Positions 29,130 to 37,428 of a stretch of 64,000 nt of DNA are shown one piece after another. Position 1 is the first letter of the stretch; the number at the start of each line of letters is the position of its first letter. Both the position numbers and the translations under genes were made by a program. The DNA is taken from the NCBI GenBank assembly GCA_964609085.1, contig CAZSRZ010000008.1, positions 1 through 64,000 on the forward strand, read 5' to 3'. The notes under the pieces were generated by a model. That model saw only the letters and a list, made by a program, of their open reading frames with translations, made no database searches and was not told where the DNA came from. The DNA comes from JANPLG01 sp964609085 (lineage in GTDB: Bacteria; Armatimonadota; SYMT01).

Positions 29130-30158
29130 CTATTCATCTGCCAGACGCGCCAACGCGTCGGTGAGCACCTGGGCCGCATAGCGTACCGCGGGCACAGCCT
29201 GGGTATAGTGCATCCTCGTTGGACCCAACACCCCGATCCACCCCGACCGGCCCATGGGAGCCTGGTACCGGGCAGCCACGAGACTGACCTCGTGCATCGC
29301 CGCGTGAGGATTCTCTTCCCCGATGCTGACGCACAGGGAACTGACGGCGAGCAGCCGCTGCAGCGTCTCAACGGCGGTCCTCCGTGCCTCGAGGAACCGG
29401 ACCAGCGGCTCGACCCGGTTGGAGTCGCGAAACTCCGGCTGCTCCAGCATCCGGCTCGCTCCCTCAAGGACCATCTCTTCCTCGTGCTGGCTCAATCCCC
29501 GGTTGATGACCCCCACCAGCTCCGTCAACAACTCCTGGTACGGCCGCAATTGATCGTCCGAGAAGGTGACGAGCGACACACGGCTGATGCTCTCCCCGCG
29601 AAGCGCGCGATCAAGCGCGTTGGTCAATAAGGTCACTTCTCCGGGGTTCAACGTCTGTCGAAGCTCGGCGTGGCGGTGCACCACCTGACCGTTGTCAAGG
29701 ACAATGACCACCAGAACCCGACGACCCGTCATCTGAACCAGGTGGATCTGCCTGAGGGTCACCTCCTGCGACGTGGGCGGGGCGGCAACCGTCGTGTAGT
29801 GCGTCAGCATGGAGAGCGCACGACAGGTCTGGATGAGCAACTGCTCCAGTTCGCCATCCGTCCAGCGCTGCTGTGGGCGCAGGGTCCGCGCATCCGCTGG
29901 GGACAGGCGCTCCCACGTCATCAGGTGGTCGACGTAGTAGCGATACCCCTGATCAGAGGGGATGCGGCCGGCGCTCGTGTGGGGCTGGCGCAGGTACCCC
30001 ATGTCGGTCATTTCCGCCAGCTCATTGCGAATGGTGGCCGAGCGCACTCCCAGCGAGGGCTGCCCGGCGAGCAGGTGGGAACCAACGGGCTCCGCACGCT
30101 CGACGTAGCTCTCGACGATGAACTGGAGGATTTGCCGTTTTCGACGATCCAGATCCAT
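29130..30158 (-). CDS. hrcA: Heat-inducible transcription repressor HrcA
   Basis: The 342-residue protein starts with the winged-helix region (MDLDRRKRQILQFIVESYVE, EPVGSHLL, LGVRSATIRNELAEM) and continues with the GAF-like dimerisation domain. HrcA represses heat-shock genes by binding CIRCE and is kept folded by GroEL. The ATG at 30158 matches the usual HrcA N-terminus; an upstream TTG at 30236 would add 26 non-conserved residues. The CIRCE element at 30237-30263 shows autoregulation. Confidence 0.96.
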   Translation of the reverse strand: MDLDRRKRQILQFIVESYVERAEPVGSHLLAGQPSLGVRSATIRNELAEMTDMGYLRQPHTSAGRIPSDQGYRYYVDHLMTWERLSPADARTLRPQQRWTDGELEQLLIQTCRALSMLTHYTTVAAPPTSQEVTLRQIHLVQMTGRRVLVVIVLDNGQVVHRHAELRQTLNPGEVTLLTNALDRALRGESISRVSLVTFSDDQLRPYQELLTELVGVINRGLSQHEEEMVLEGASRMLEQPEFRDSNRVEPLVRFLEARRTAVETLQRLLAVSSLCVSIGEENPHAAMHEVSLVAARYQAPMGRSGWIGVLGPTRMHYTQAVPAVRYAAQVLTDALARLADE

Positions 30159-30233
30159 AGGTGTTGCCAGGTCCGAAGTGCGGGTATCCCTCTCCCCCGA
30201 CTTCTCGCGGAGTTTCGCTGCCACTCCCACGTT

Positions 30234-30263
30234 CAATTAGCACTCTCGGGTCGAGAGTGTCAA
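30234..30263 (-). promoter_or_regulatory. Candidate hrcA promoter overlapping CIRCE
   Basis: On the minus strand TTGACA (30263-30258) is a perfect -35 hexamer formed by the left CIRCE arm. It is followed 18 bp later by TAATTG (30239-30234), a poor -10. If this is the promoter, HrcA binding would block RNA polymerase directly. Confidence 0.45.
30237..30263. promoter_or_regulatory. CIRCE operator of hrcA-grpE
   Basis: The plus strand reads TTAGCACTC-N9-GAGTGTCAA, the 9-9-9 inverted repeat of CIRCE with one mismatch between arms. It lies 79 bp upstream of the hrcA ATG and 27 bp beyond the end of rnc, so it controls hrcA-grpE. Confidence 0.95.
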
Positions 30264-30290
30264 TTCCCGGGCAAACTCACACGTGGTCGG

Positions 30291-31106
30291 TCAGTCGGGT
30301 GCACCGGCGGTTTCGGGCGTCCAGCCTCGCCGCAGCGACTTCAATGCCAGTTCAGCCGCCACCTGCTCGGCGCCCTTCTTGCTGCGGCCACCCCCCGTTG
30401 CCAGCATCTCTCCCTTGAGTCGGACGGCGCAGGTGAAACGTCGGTCGTGGGGCGGACCCTCCGTGCTCACCGCCTCGTAGACCGGAAGCTCACGGAAGTG
30501 TTCCTGGCAATGTTCCTGCAGGCGGCTCTTGAAGTCCGGGTCGGATCTGACGTCAGTGACGGCGATCAATCTTTCCCGAATCAGGGCCCGAGCCGCCTCC
30601 AGCCCCTCTCCGAGGTAGACGGCGGCGATCACGGCCTCCACGGCGTCAGCCTGCACGGCGGCGTTTCCGCGGACACCCGCCGCGTCCTCGGCCACGGCCA
30701 GCCTCAACTGCCCCGGCAGCCCAAGCCGGATCGCTGCCGCCGCGAGCGCTCGCTTGCTGACGAGCCGACTCTTCATGCGCGAGAGTTCCCCCTCGGTCGC
30801 CGCCGGATATGCATCGTAGAGGTGCTCATTGACGACCAGACCCAGGACTGCATCTCCGAGAAACTCGAGGCGTTCGTTGTCACTCTCGCTGGAGCCAGTG
30901 TTGAGGCTCCGGTGGGTCAGGGCTCGTCGCAGAAGTGGAACGGTCCCACGGGAAAGCCCGAGGCTGGTAGCCAACTCATCCACGTGGGCAGAATGGTCGG
31001 CGGAATGGTCGGCAGAATGGGCGCCGCCCCCCTCTTCCCCGGGCGTGGCGGGCGACCCGAACTGCGGCGAGCGCATTTCCCCGCGGCCCGGACAACTCTC
31101 ACTCAT
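30291..31106 (-). CDS. rnc: Ribonuclease III
   Basis: RNase III cleaves double-stranded RNA in rRNA and mRNA processing. The protein (about 271 residues) has the catalytic signature NERLEFLGDAVLGLVV, the second acidic site QADAVEAVIAAVYL, and a C-terminal dsRNA-binding domain (GGGRSKKGAEQVAAELAL). The N-terminus is uncertain: ATG 31106 begins after the lepB stop, ATG 31076 has GGGGA close by, and the longest frame (31169) overlaps lepB. A short repeated 12-bp unit codes the ADHSADHSAH stretch in the N-terminal tail. Confidence 0.92.
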   Translation of the reverse strand: MSESCPGRGEMRSPQFGSPATPGEEGGGAHSADHSADHSAHVDELATSLGLSRGTVPLLRRALTHRSLNTGSSESDNERLEFLGDAVLGLVVNEHLYDAYPAATEGELSRMKSRLVSKRALAAAAIRLGLPGQLRLAVAEDAAGVRGNAAVQADAVEAVIAAVYLGEGLEAARALIRERLIAVTDVRSDPDFKSRLQEHCQEHFRELPVYEAVSTEGPPHDRRFTCAVRLKGEMLATGGGRSKKGAEQVAAELALKSLRRGWTPETAGAPD

Positions 31107-31119
31107 GGAATGGCGGTGC

Positions 31120-32277
31120 CTATCGCGCGGGGCGCGGTTGGATGGCGCGATGGATGAGCTGATAGCCAACTACCATCCCCGCCATCGCGGCGATCAGCCA
31201 GAATTCCATGAGCCGGAAACGCTGCACGGGCCAGAAGATGACTTCCGCTCGGCCAATCACCCTGTCCCCGGTCAGCGGGCCCCAACTGTGGCTATCGTTA
31301 CTATTGTTGCGATTGTCGCCCATCATAAAGTACTCGTTGGGGCCCAACTTTCGCGGACCATAGCTGTAGACGGCAGGTTCAGCGATGTAGTCCTCGCGCA
31401 GGCGCTGACCCGCGGCCAGGACGTGCCCCTCATCAAAGGCCAGTTTCTTGCCCCGGACCACGGCGAGACGCGGACGCCCGCCGATGGAGAACACCGTCCC
31501 CTCCACGCCCGTATCCCCGCCGAAAGAGTCGAGGGGGCGATTCTCAATCTGTCCGCTCACGTCCGACAACTCCAACTTGCCGTCGATCTCCACACGGTAG
31601 GCGTCGAAGTTCAGTCGGTAGTTCGGCGATGCGATCACCCGCAGCTTCTCGGCCTCACCAAGCGGGATCTGCGCCAGGCTTGCCTGCACCTCAGGGGCCG
31701 AGTGTTCGTCCCGATCCATGTCGATCCCGCCGGATTCGGAAGTCAGGCGGAGGGCGGTGTGACCATCGATGGTCAGCCGCGCGGGTAGAATCTCGATCGT
31801 TTCGCCGGGCAGGCCGATAACACGCTTGATGAATTCCTTCTCATCCGGTGCCGCAGCGGGAGGCGCCTTGAACACCACAATGTCGCGCCGTTGCGGCTTT
31901 CCCAATCGGTAGATCAGCTTGTTGACCAGCAGCCGGTCTCCCGTGCCGCCGGTGCCGGGGCCTCCCATAGGACTGCCCATCTCATTGACCGGACCCATGA
32001 GGGTCGGTTCCATCGACCCGGAGGGGATGTAGAACGCCTGGAAGAGGAACGGTCGGATCAGGAGGAAGACGACGACCACCACCGAGAGCGCGACCTGCAC
32101 GTTCTCCACGACCCAGTCCTGACGCGCTTCTTTCTCGCGGGAAAGCAGTCTGGCGATCGCGAGCACCAGCATCAGGATGCCAACGGCAAGCAGCACCTTC
32201 GCGGTGGTGAGGTTCGCCAGCCACTCGGTGACGCCGTTCAATGCGGGAAAGTACTTCTGAAGGAGGTCACGGAACAT
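31120..32277 (-). CDS. lepB: Signal peptidase I
   Basis: LepB removes Sec and Tat signal peptides. The 385-residue protein has two N-terminal membrane helices (about 28-44 and 58-78), then FYIPSGSMEPTL with catalytic S88, FIKRVIGLPGE with general-base K151, and the GDNRNNSNDSHSWGP box. The chain is long for this family. A region of over 100 residues separates the K151 block from the GDNRNN box, and a third hydrophobic segment (FWLIAAMAGMVVGY) lies near the C-terminus. The many exported proteins in this window would be its clients. Confidence 0.93.
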   Translation of the reverse strand: MFRDLLQKYFPALNGVTEWLANLTTAKVLLAVGILMLVLAIARLLSREKEARQDWVVENVQVALSVVVVVFLLIRPFLFQAFYIPSGSMEPTLMGPVNEMGSPMGGPGTGGTGDRLLVNKLIYRLGKPQRRDIVVFKAPPAAAPDEKEFIKRVIGLPGETIEILPARLTIDGHTALRLTSESGGIDMDRDEHSAPEVQASLAQIPLGEAEKLRVIASPNYRLNFDAYRVEIDGKLELSDVSGQIENRPLDSFGGDTGVEGTVFSIGGRPRLAVVRGKKLAFDEGHVLAAGQRLREDYIAEPAVYSYGPRKLGPNEYFMMGDNRNNSNDSHSWGPLTGDRVIGRAEVIFWPVQRFRLMEFWLIAAMAGMVVGYQLIHRAIQPRPAR

Positions 32278-32343
32278 GCATCACCCCAGATCATCCTCTC
32301 ATTGGATGCGTCCCCCCGCGGCGGCTTCCGAGGGCGGTTCATC

Positions 32344-33642
32344 CTAGCGATTGGCCTCAGCCAGCACTCGATCAGCATCGCGCTGCAGCTTGAGCGCGGT
32401 CGTTGCCGGATCTGCTCTGCCAGACACGATCGAGCGCGCCGCCGTTTCGAGCAGTTGTCGGACTTCCTGCCACCCGATCACGTTGGGCTCGCCCTTCGCG
32501 TGCTTCAGGATCTCGTAGACGTGCAAAGCGCGCGAGTTGGCGGCATAGAATGCTTTCATCTCCGGCTGATCCACCGCGGAGCGGCGTACGGGCAGGTAGC
32601 CCGTGCCGCGAGCCCACTCCGCAGTGATCGGCGGCGAGGTAAACCAGGCCACGAATTGCCAGGCCGCCCGCTGTTGCTCCGGCGTCGTGCGGAAGATGCA
32701 GATGTTGGGACCATACATCACGGTGACCGGCTTCACGCCCTCAGCGTGGGGGATCACCGCAACATCCCAATCGAACTTCGAGCCGATCTGCTCTTCCAAC
32801 CCGGCTCGGCTTGAGCTGCTGTCGAGCACAAAGGCGCGAGACTGGGCCGTGAACAGCCCCCGAACGTCGTCGGCGGCGTCTTCCGCCAGCGTTCGCGCCA
32901 GGGCCATTCGGCGCAGCAATCCCATCGTCGCCACCGCCTCGGCCGAGCCGAAGCCAGTCTTTTGTCCTGCGGGATCGAAGACTTCGCCGCCGTGAGAGTA
33001 GATCATGCCGTCCAGGGTTGAGGGGTCCGCCATGAAAGAGAACGCCGGCTGTCCCAGGATCTTGCTGAGAACCCCGGCTTGCCGCTCGAACTCGATCCAC
33101 GTCGCCGGAGGCGCTTCGATCCCCGCGCGCTTCATGAGCGTCTTGTTGTAGTAGAGGACGAGGTTGCTCTTCGTGAAGGGAAACGATAGGAGCTTGCCGC
33201 CGAACTGCGCGAACCGATTCGATTGCAGGTAGAGCGGCGGAATGTCCTGAAGATCCTCCTCCGTCAGGCCAATCTGCCGATCGGCGACGAGGTCGTCGAG
33301 GGGAACGATGGCATCGCTTTTGGCGTACTCCGTGGCATGACTCTCATACGCGACGCTCAAGGCCGGGAGGGACTTGGCCTGAATCCCGGCCCGAATCTTC
33401 TTGTTGAGGTCGTCGTAGCTGCCCTGAAAAACGGGCACCACCTCAACGCCGGGATGGGCTGCGCCGAAGTCCTTGCAGAGCTTCTGGAGCAGTTGTTCCT
33501 GCTCACGCCGACGGGTGTGCCAGAACTCAAGCCGCAGCACTCCGGCGGCGGAGCGGTCGGGCCCTCCGCCGTTGCAGCCGGCCGCCGCGACAGTCCCGAT
33601 CGCCAGCACCAGCAGACCCAGGCGCCGGGTCCAGCTCTGCAT
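32344..33642 (-). CDS. Sugar ABC transporter substrate-binding lipoprotein
   Basis: The 432-residue protein is a family 1 extracellular solute-binding protein: a lipobox VAAAGC with C23, a FWHTRRREQEQ start to the mature domain, and the usual LPVRRSAVDQP segment near the C-terminus. It captures sugars or oligosaccharides for the two permeases encoded just upstream. The ATG has a strong AGGAGG. It is the last gene of the transporter set and may have its own promoter. Confidence 0.92.
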   Translation of the reverse strand: MQSWTRRLGLLVLAIGTVAAAGCNGGGPDRSAAGVLRLEFWHTRRREQEQLLQKLCKDFGAAHPGVEVVPVFQGSYDDLNKKIRAGIQAKSLPALSVAYESHATEYAKSDAIVPLDDLVADRQIGLTEEDLQDIPPLYLQSNRFAQFGGKLLSFPFTKSNLVLYYNKTLMKRAGIEAPPATWIEFERQAGVLSKILGQPAFSFMADPSTLDGMIYSHGGEVFDPAGQKTGFGSAEAVATMGLLRRMALARTLAEDAADDVRGLFTAQSRAFVLDSSSSRAGLEEQIGSKFDWDVAVIPHAEGVKPVTVMYGPNICIFRTTPEQQRAAWQFVAWFTSPPITAEWARGTGYLPVRRSAVDQPEMKAFYAANSRALHVYEILKHAKGEPNVIGWQEVRQLLETAARSIVSGRADPATTALKLQRDADRVLAEANR

Positions 33643-33686
33643 GTGACCTCCTCCGAATGGCCGGTCGGGGGCCGCCGGCGCGGTCT

Positions 33687-33716
33687 ATTATCGTCGACCG
33701 GAGAAGGAGCGAACAA
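33687..33716 (-). promoter_or_regulatory. Possible internal promoter for the binding-protein gene
   Basis: On the minus strand TTGTTC (33716-33711) and GATAAT (33692-33687) are 18 bp apart and lie 45 bp upstream of the substrate-binding protein ATG. An extra promoter here would allow higher expression of the binding protein than of the permeases. The -35 is weak. Confidence 0.4.
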
Positions 33717-33751
33717 GCACGGCTCTCTTCACATCCCGACGTGGGTCGAAC

Positions 33752-34597
33752 TCAACCTTTGACGCCGGATGTCACCCCCTCCACGAACGTCCGCTGCACC
33801 AGGAAGAAGAGAACGAGCACGGGCAGCATGACGACGGTCGAGGCGGCCATGAGCAGGTTCGGGTAGGGCCCCTCTGCCTGGAGAAAGCTCTGAAGACCGA
33901 CCTCCACGGTCCGGAACTGATCGTCCTTGGTGACCAGCAGCGGCCACAGGAGAGAATTCCAACTACCGAGAAAGGCGAACAGGCCGCCTGTCGACAGGGC
34001 GGGACGGCAAAGCGGGGCTGCGATCCTCCAGAGATAACTCCAGTGCGAGCAGCCGTCCAGGGCCGCGGCCTCGAAATAGTCACGGGGCAGCGTGCGCAGG
34101 AACTGCGTGACCAGAAAGACGCTGAAAACGTTGGCCGCCCAGGGCAGGATCATCGCCGCGTAGGTGTTGTGGAGGCCCAACCGACTGATCATCAGAAAGT
34201 TGGGGATCAGCACGACCTCGAACGGCACCATCATCGTCGCCAGATAGAGGGTGAACACCAGGCGCTTCCCCGGGAACTCAAGTTGGGCGAAGGCGTATCC
34301 GGCGAAGAGAGCGCACACCACTACCGACAGGCAAACCGACCCCGCCACGACGAAGCTGTTCAGGAAGTAGCGACCGAAGGGTGCCGCGCCGAGCGCTTCA
34401 GGGTAGTTGGTCCACTGCGGTATCGCCGGGAGGAGCGTCGGCGGAAAGGTTGCTGCCTCCGCGCTGGTCTTTAACGCCGTCGAAAGCATCCAGAAGAAGG
34501 GGAAGGCCATCACGGCCCCGACGGCCACCAGCACCAGGTAGCGCGCCAACTGCAGAGCCCTCGGGCGCGATCGGGAACGGCCAGGCTGCTTAGCCAT
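33752..34597 (-). CDS. Sugar ABC transporter permease (MalG type)
   Basis: The 281-residue inner-membrane protein has six predicted helices and the EAA loop DYFEAAALDGCSHWSYLW, which docks the ATPase. It follows the MalF-type gene with an 8-bp overlap and pairs with it to form the sugar channel. Confidence 0.92.
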   Translation of the reverse strand: MAKQPGRSRSRPRALQLARYLVLVAVGAVMAFPFFWMLSTALKTSAEAATFPPTLLPAIPQWTNYPEALGAAPFGRYFLNSFVVAGSVCLSVVVCALFAGYAFAQLEFPGKRLVFTLYLATMMVPFEVVLIPNFLMISRLGLHNTYAAMILPWAANVFSVFLVTQFLRTLPRDYFEAAALDGCSHWSYLWRIAAPLCRPALSTGGLFAFLGSWNSLLWPLLVTKDDQFRTVEVGLQSFLQAEGPYPNLLMAASTVVMLPVLVLFFLVQRTFVEGVTSGVKG

Positions 34598-35621
34598 AGT
34601 GCACTCGCCGCCCGATGACCCGGAACTGCACGAGGGTGATGCTGAGCACGATCCCGAAGAGCAAGAGGGCGACAGCGGACCCGTAGCCGGCTCCCAATCG
34701 GGCCATCTGGTCGTTGAAGCACTGGTAGATGTAAAGCGTCAGGTTCCTCGTCGTCCCATTCGGCCCCCCCATGCGGTCCGGACTGAGCACGTAGATCTGG
34801 GTGAATGTCTGGAACGCGCGAATAGTAAAAATGACTACGAGGAAGAAAAGTGTCGGCGAGAGCAGCGGGAGCTTGACGTACCTGGCCAGGGTCCAGCCGC
34901 GGGCACCATCAAGGCGCGCCGCATCCACCACCTCTTCGGGAACGGCCGCCAGACCCGCCAGCATGACCACGACGGCAAAGCCGAGGTTGTGCCAGATGGT
35001 GACGCCGATGATGCAGACGAGCGCCAAGCTGGGGCCGGCCAGCCACCCGGGTACGCCGACGCCCGCCGCGGAGAACAAGAGGGTGCCGATGCCGCGTTCC
35101 TCGTACAGCCAGCGCACGTCCAGCCCGAGCCGTCGGGTGACAGCCGTGGCCACGCCGAAGTTCGGGTTCAAGATCCATCGCCAGACGGCGGCGGCCGCCA
35201 CCGGCGAGACCACGTAAGGCAGGAAGTAGAGCGTGCGAAAAAACCCGGCGCCGCGGAGTCGCCCATGCAGCGACTCGGCCAGCAGATAGGCGATGACCAG
35301 CGTGGTAGGCACGGTGCCGAGCACGTAATGCGCACTTACCTGGAGAGATTGCCAGAACTGGGGCTCGCGGAGCAGAGCGCGGGCGTAGTTGTCGAATCCG
35401 ACCCAGGGACCTGGGGTGAGGCGCCAATCACGAAAGCTGATCACCCCGGCACTCACCAGGGGAATCAGCCCAAACAGGCCGATGATCAGCACGCTGGGCA
35501 GAAGCAGGCCGTAGGCAAGCGCAATCTCCGCCCGGCGCCGCCCTTTGGCCGCGCCCACCGACGACGAGGGCTCCCATCCGGTTTTGCTCGTGCTTTCCAA
35601 AGTCGCTGGTCCGGAGGGCAT
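34590..35621 (-). CDS. Sugar ABC transporter permease (MalF type)
   Basis: The 343-residue protein has six or more transmembrane segments and the EAA loop EEVVDAARLDGARGWTL. It has an extra N-terminal cytoplasmic stretch of about 30 residues. It is the first gene of the MalF-MalG-binding protein set. No nucleotide-binding subunit is encoded nearby, so the transporter probably uses a shared ATPase such as MsmK/UgpC. Confidence 0.92.
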   Translation of the reverse strand: MPSGPATLESTSKTGWEPSSSVGAAKGRRRAEIALAYGLLLPSVLIIGLFGLIPLVSAGVISFRDWRLTPGPWVGFDNYARALLREPQFWQSLQVSAHYVLGTVPTTLVIAYLLAESLHGRLRGAGFFRTLYFLPYVVSPVAAAAVWRWILNPNFGVATAVTRRLGLDVRWLYEERGIGTLLFSAAGVGVPGWLAGPSLALVCIIGVTIWHNLGFAVVVMLAGLAAVPEEVVDAARLDGARGWTLARYVKLPLLSPTLFFLVVIFTIRAFQTFTQIYVLSPDRMGGPNGTTRNLTLYIYQCFNDQMARLGAGYGSAVALLLFGIVLSITLVQFRVIGRRVHYG

Positions 35622-35737
35622 GACCGGGTCGCCCGGGCTTCCATGAGTCGCTTTGATCTACCGATAATGAATCTTGCAGGCCGGTCGCCGACATCCCTCC
35701 GGTAGGTCGTGCACGGGAGCGTTGCGCGGGAGCCCTC

Positions 35738-36730
35738 TTGAATACTCAGCTAATCGTACTATCTCCCCCAGGGAACCCCACCGGCGTGCGCGCGGGCCTC
35801 CGTGCCGTGGCGCGTCTAAGGCGTCAACTCAACACGGAAGGGCTTGGATACGTCTGGGAGTGCTACCGCTTGATGGACGAAACGCAGGCCATCGTGTTCC
35901 TGGGCTCCGAGCCATCCGCCGCCGCTACCATCGACTCCGGTCCGGACCGCGGTCGAGGCAGCGAGTTGATCGAGCGTGCCCTAGCCGCAGCGACGGACGC
36001 CGGCTGGCAAGTGAGCCAGCGGCTTGAGATGTCCGAGATCGTGAACATGAGCTGGCCGGGCGCGGTCGGAGAATCATCGCTTTGTCGGCTCAGCCCTGGC
36101 GCTGCGAAGGGGAGAAAGATTGCCCACGCGCGGGCTATCCTGGCGGCCCTGGGTGCCCCCGGCACACTTCGGATCGAGGGTTGGCACGGGAGTGCGCCTG
36201 ACGGCTCGACGCGACAGTGCCATGTGCTCGCGTTCGACGGTGAGGATGGTGTCTGGAGCTTTCTCGACTCGCCAGCATGTCGTGAGTGGTCCGCCACGGC
36301 GGCCGACTCCCCCGCCTGGGGGATCAACCTACCGAGGCTGGCGCAACCTGGACGCGGAACCCCGGCATCTCTGCCCGCCCCACCCGCAGATGGATTCTCC
36401 ATCCGCATGACCAGCCCCGGTGAGGGGGCACTGCGACTGGAATTGCGCGGCCGGCTGGAGGGAGCCCGAGTCGACCGGTGTGAACAGTTGTGCAACCTCG
36501 CCCTCCGGCGGGGCTGCCGCTCGCTTGAGGTCGACATCCGGGGACTGGAGTTTCTGAGCCGCGACGGCATGCTCCACCTCACTGCCGCGGCCCGCGAGAT
36601 CAAGCAGCGTGGCGGCCGATTTGTCCTGATCGATCGGGTCGATCGTGCCCGGGCCATGGCGAGACGGGAGCATCTGAGCGCCTCGCTCCCCTCCGAACCG
36701 CCCCTGTTCGTGGGACCCAGTTCGGCGTAG
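35738..36730 (+). CDS. STAS-domain protein with unknown N-terminal region
   Basis: Residues about 222-320 of this 330-residue protein resemble a STAS domain, as in anti-sigma-factor antagonists: LRLELRGRLEGARVD, LEVDIRGLEFLSRDGMLHL and GGRFVLID. A Ser/Asp pair near the usual phosphorylation site is present in LSRDG. The N-terminal 200 residues are not recognised. The start is a TTG at 35738 with GGGAG five bases upstream. The protein is cytosolic. Its partner kinase or sigma factor is not nearby. Confidence 0.72.
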   Translation: MNTQLIVLSPPGNPTGVRAGLRAVARLRRQLNTEGLGYVWECYRLMDETQAIVFLGSEPSAAATIDSGPDRGRGSELIERALAAATDAGWQVSQRLEMSEIVNMSWPGAVGESSLCRLSPGAAKGRKIAHARAILAALGAPGTLRIEGWHGSAPDGSTRQCHVLAFDGEDGVWSFLDSPACREWSATAADSPAWGINLPRLAQPGRGTPASLPAPPADGFSIRMTSPGEGALRLELRGRLEGARVDRCEQLCNLALRRGCRSLEVDIRGLEFLSRDGMLHLTAAAREIKQRGGRFVLIDRVDRARAMARREHLSASLPSEPPLFVGPSSA

Positions 36731-36753
36731 AATCCCCCGAGGGGGATGCCAGC

Positions 36754-37428
36754 GTGCACACGCCACACCGTTTCAGCCTGGCCGTGATAATCGTGCTCGG
36801 GACCAGCCTCGCTTCAGGTTCCGCGGTCGGCGTAGATGCGGCACCGCGATCGGGTGGCGGTCCGCTCTCCCGGTTCCCCACGCGGCCATTTCCGAGTGTA
36901 AATCGCCCCGAGGGCCGGCTGCCGGGAGGCGCTAATCGCCCGGATCGACCCACCACGGGAAGCGGGGAGCGATCACCGGGGCGCGGATCGGGCGGCGAGC
37001 GCCCTCGCCCGGCACGGCATCACCGCCGGCACTACTACTGCCCTTCGTGGCTGGCGTTTGGGCCGGGGTTCTTTCGAAGTCCCTTCTACGATCCCTTCTA
37101 TGACCTGCGCGCGGGTTCGTATGCTGATCGAGCTCACGAAGGGAGTCACGGGGAGTCACGGGACAACGTGAGTGTCGCCGTCGAGCCACAGGCCACCGAA
37201 GTTCGCGTCAACGGCATCAGCTACGGCCGGGGCAAGCTGCGGTTCAGTCTTCCTGTGGGAGAGTGGCAGGTCGACCTGAGTGCCCCCGGGTTCGCCTCTC
37301 AGTCCATCGCCCTCCGCGTGGAACCGGGGGTCAGCTACACGATCCGCCGCCGCCTGGTTCGTGAGATGGCCCAACCACCCCGGGAGCCTGGCCACCTCGG
37401 CGATCAGGGATCGGACGCCCGCCGGTAA
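36754..37428 (+). CDS. Secreted PEGA-like domain protein
   Basis: The 224-residue protein has a signal peptide (about 1-30) and a Gly/Arg/Pro-rich linker with HHRRHYYCPSW. Its C-terminal beta domain resembles PEGA domains (VNGISYGRGKLRFSLPVGEW, LSAPGFASQSIALRV). PEGA domains are surface modules without catalytic residues. The start is GTG with GGGGGA upstream, 23 bp after the STAS gene, so they are likely cotranscribed. It overlaps the convergent hyuB-like gene by 25 bp. Confidence 0.7.
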   Translation: MHTPHRFSLAVIIVLGTSLASGSAVGVDAAPRSGGGPLSRFPTRPFPSVNRPEGRLPGGANRPDRPTTGSGERSPGRGSGGERPRPARHHRRHYYCPSWLAFGPGFFRSPFYDPFYDLRAGSYADRAHEGSHGESRDNVSVAVEPQATEVRVNGISYGRGKLRFSLPVGEWQVDLSAPGFASQSIALRVEPGVSYTIRRRLVREMAQPPREPGHLGDQGSDARR

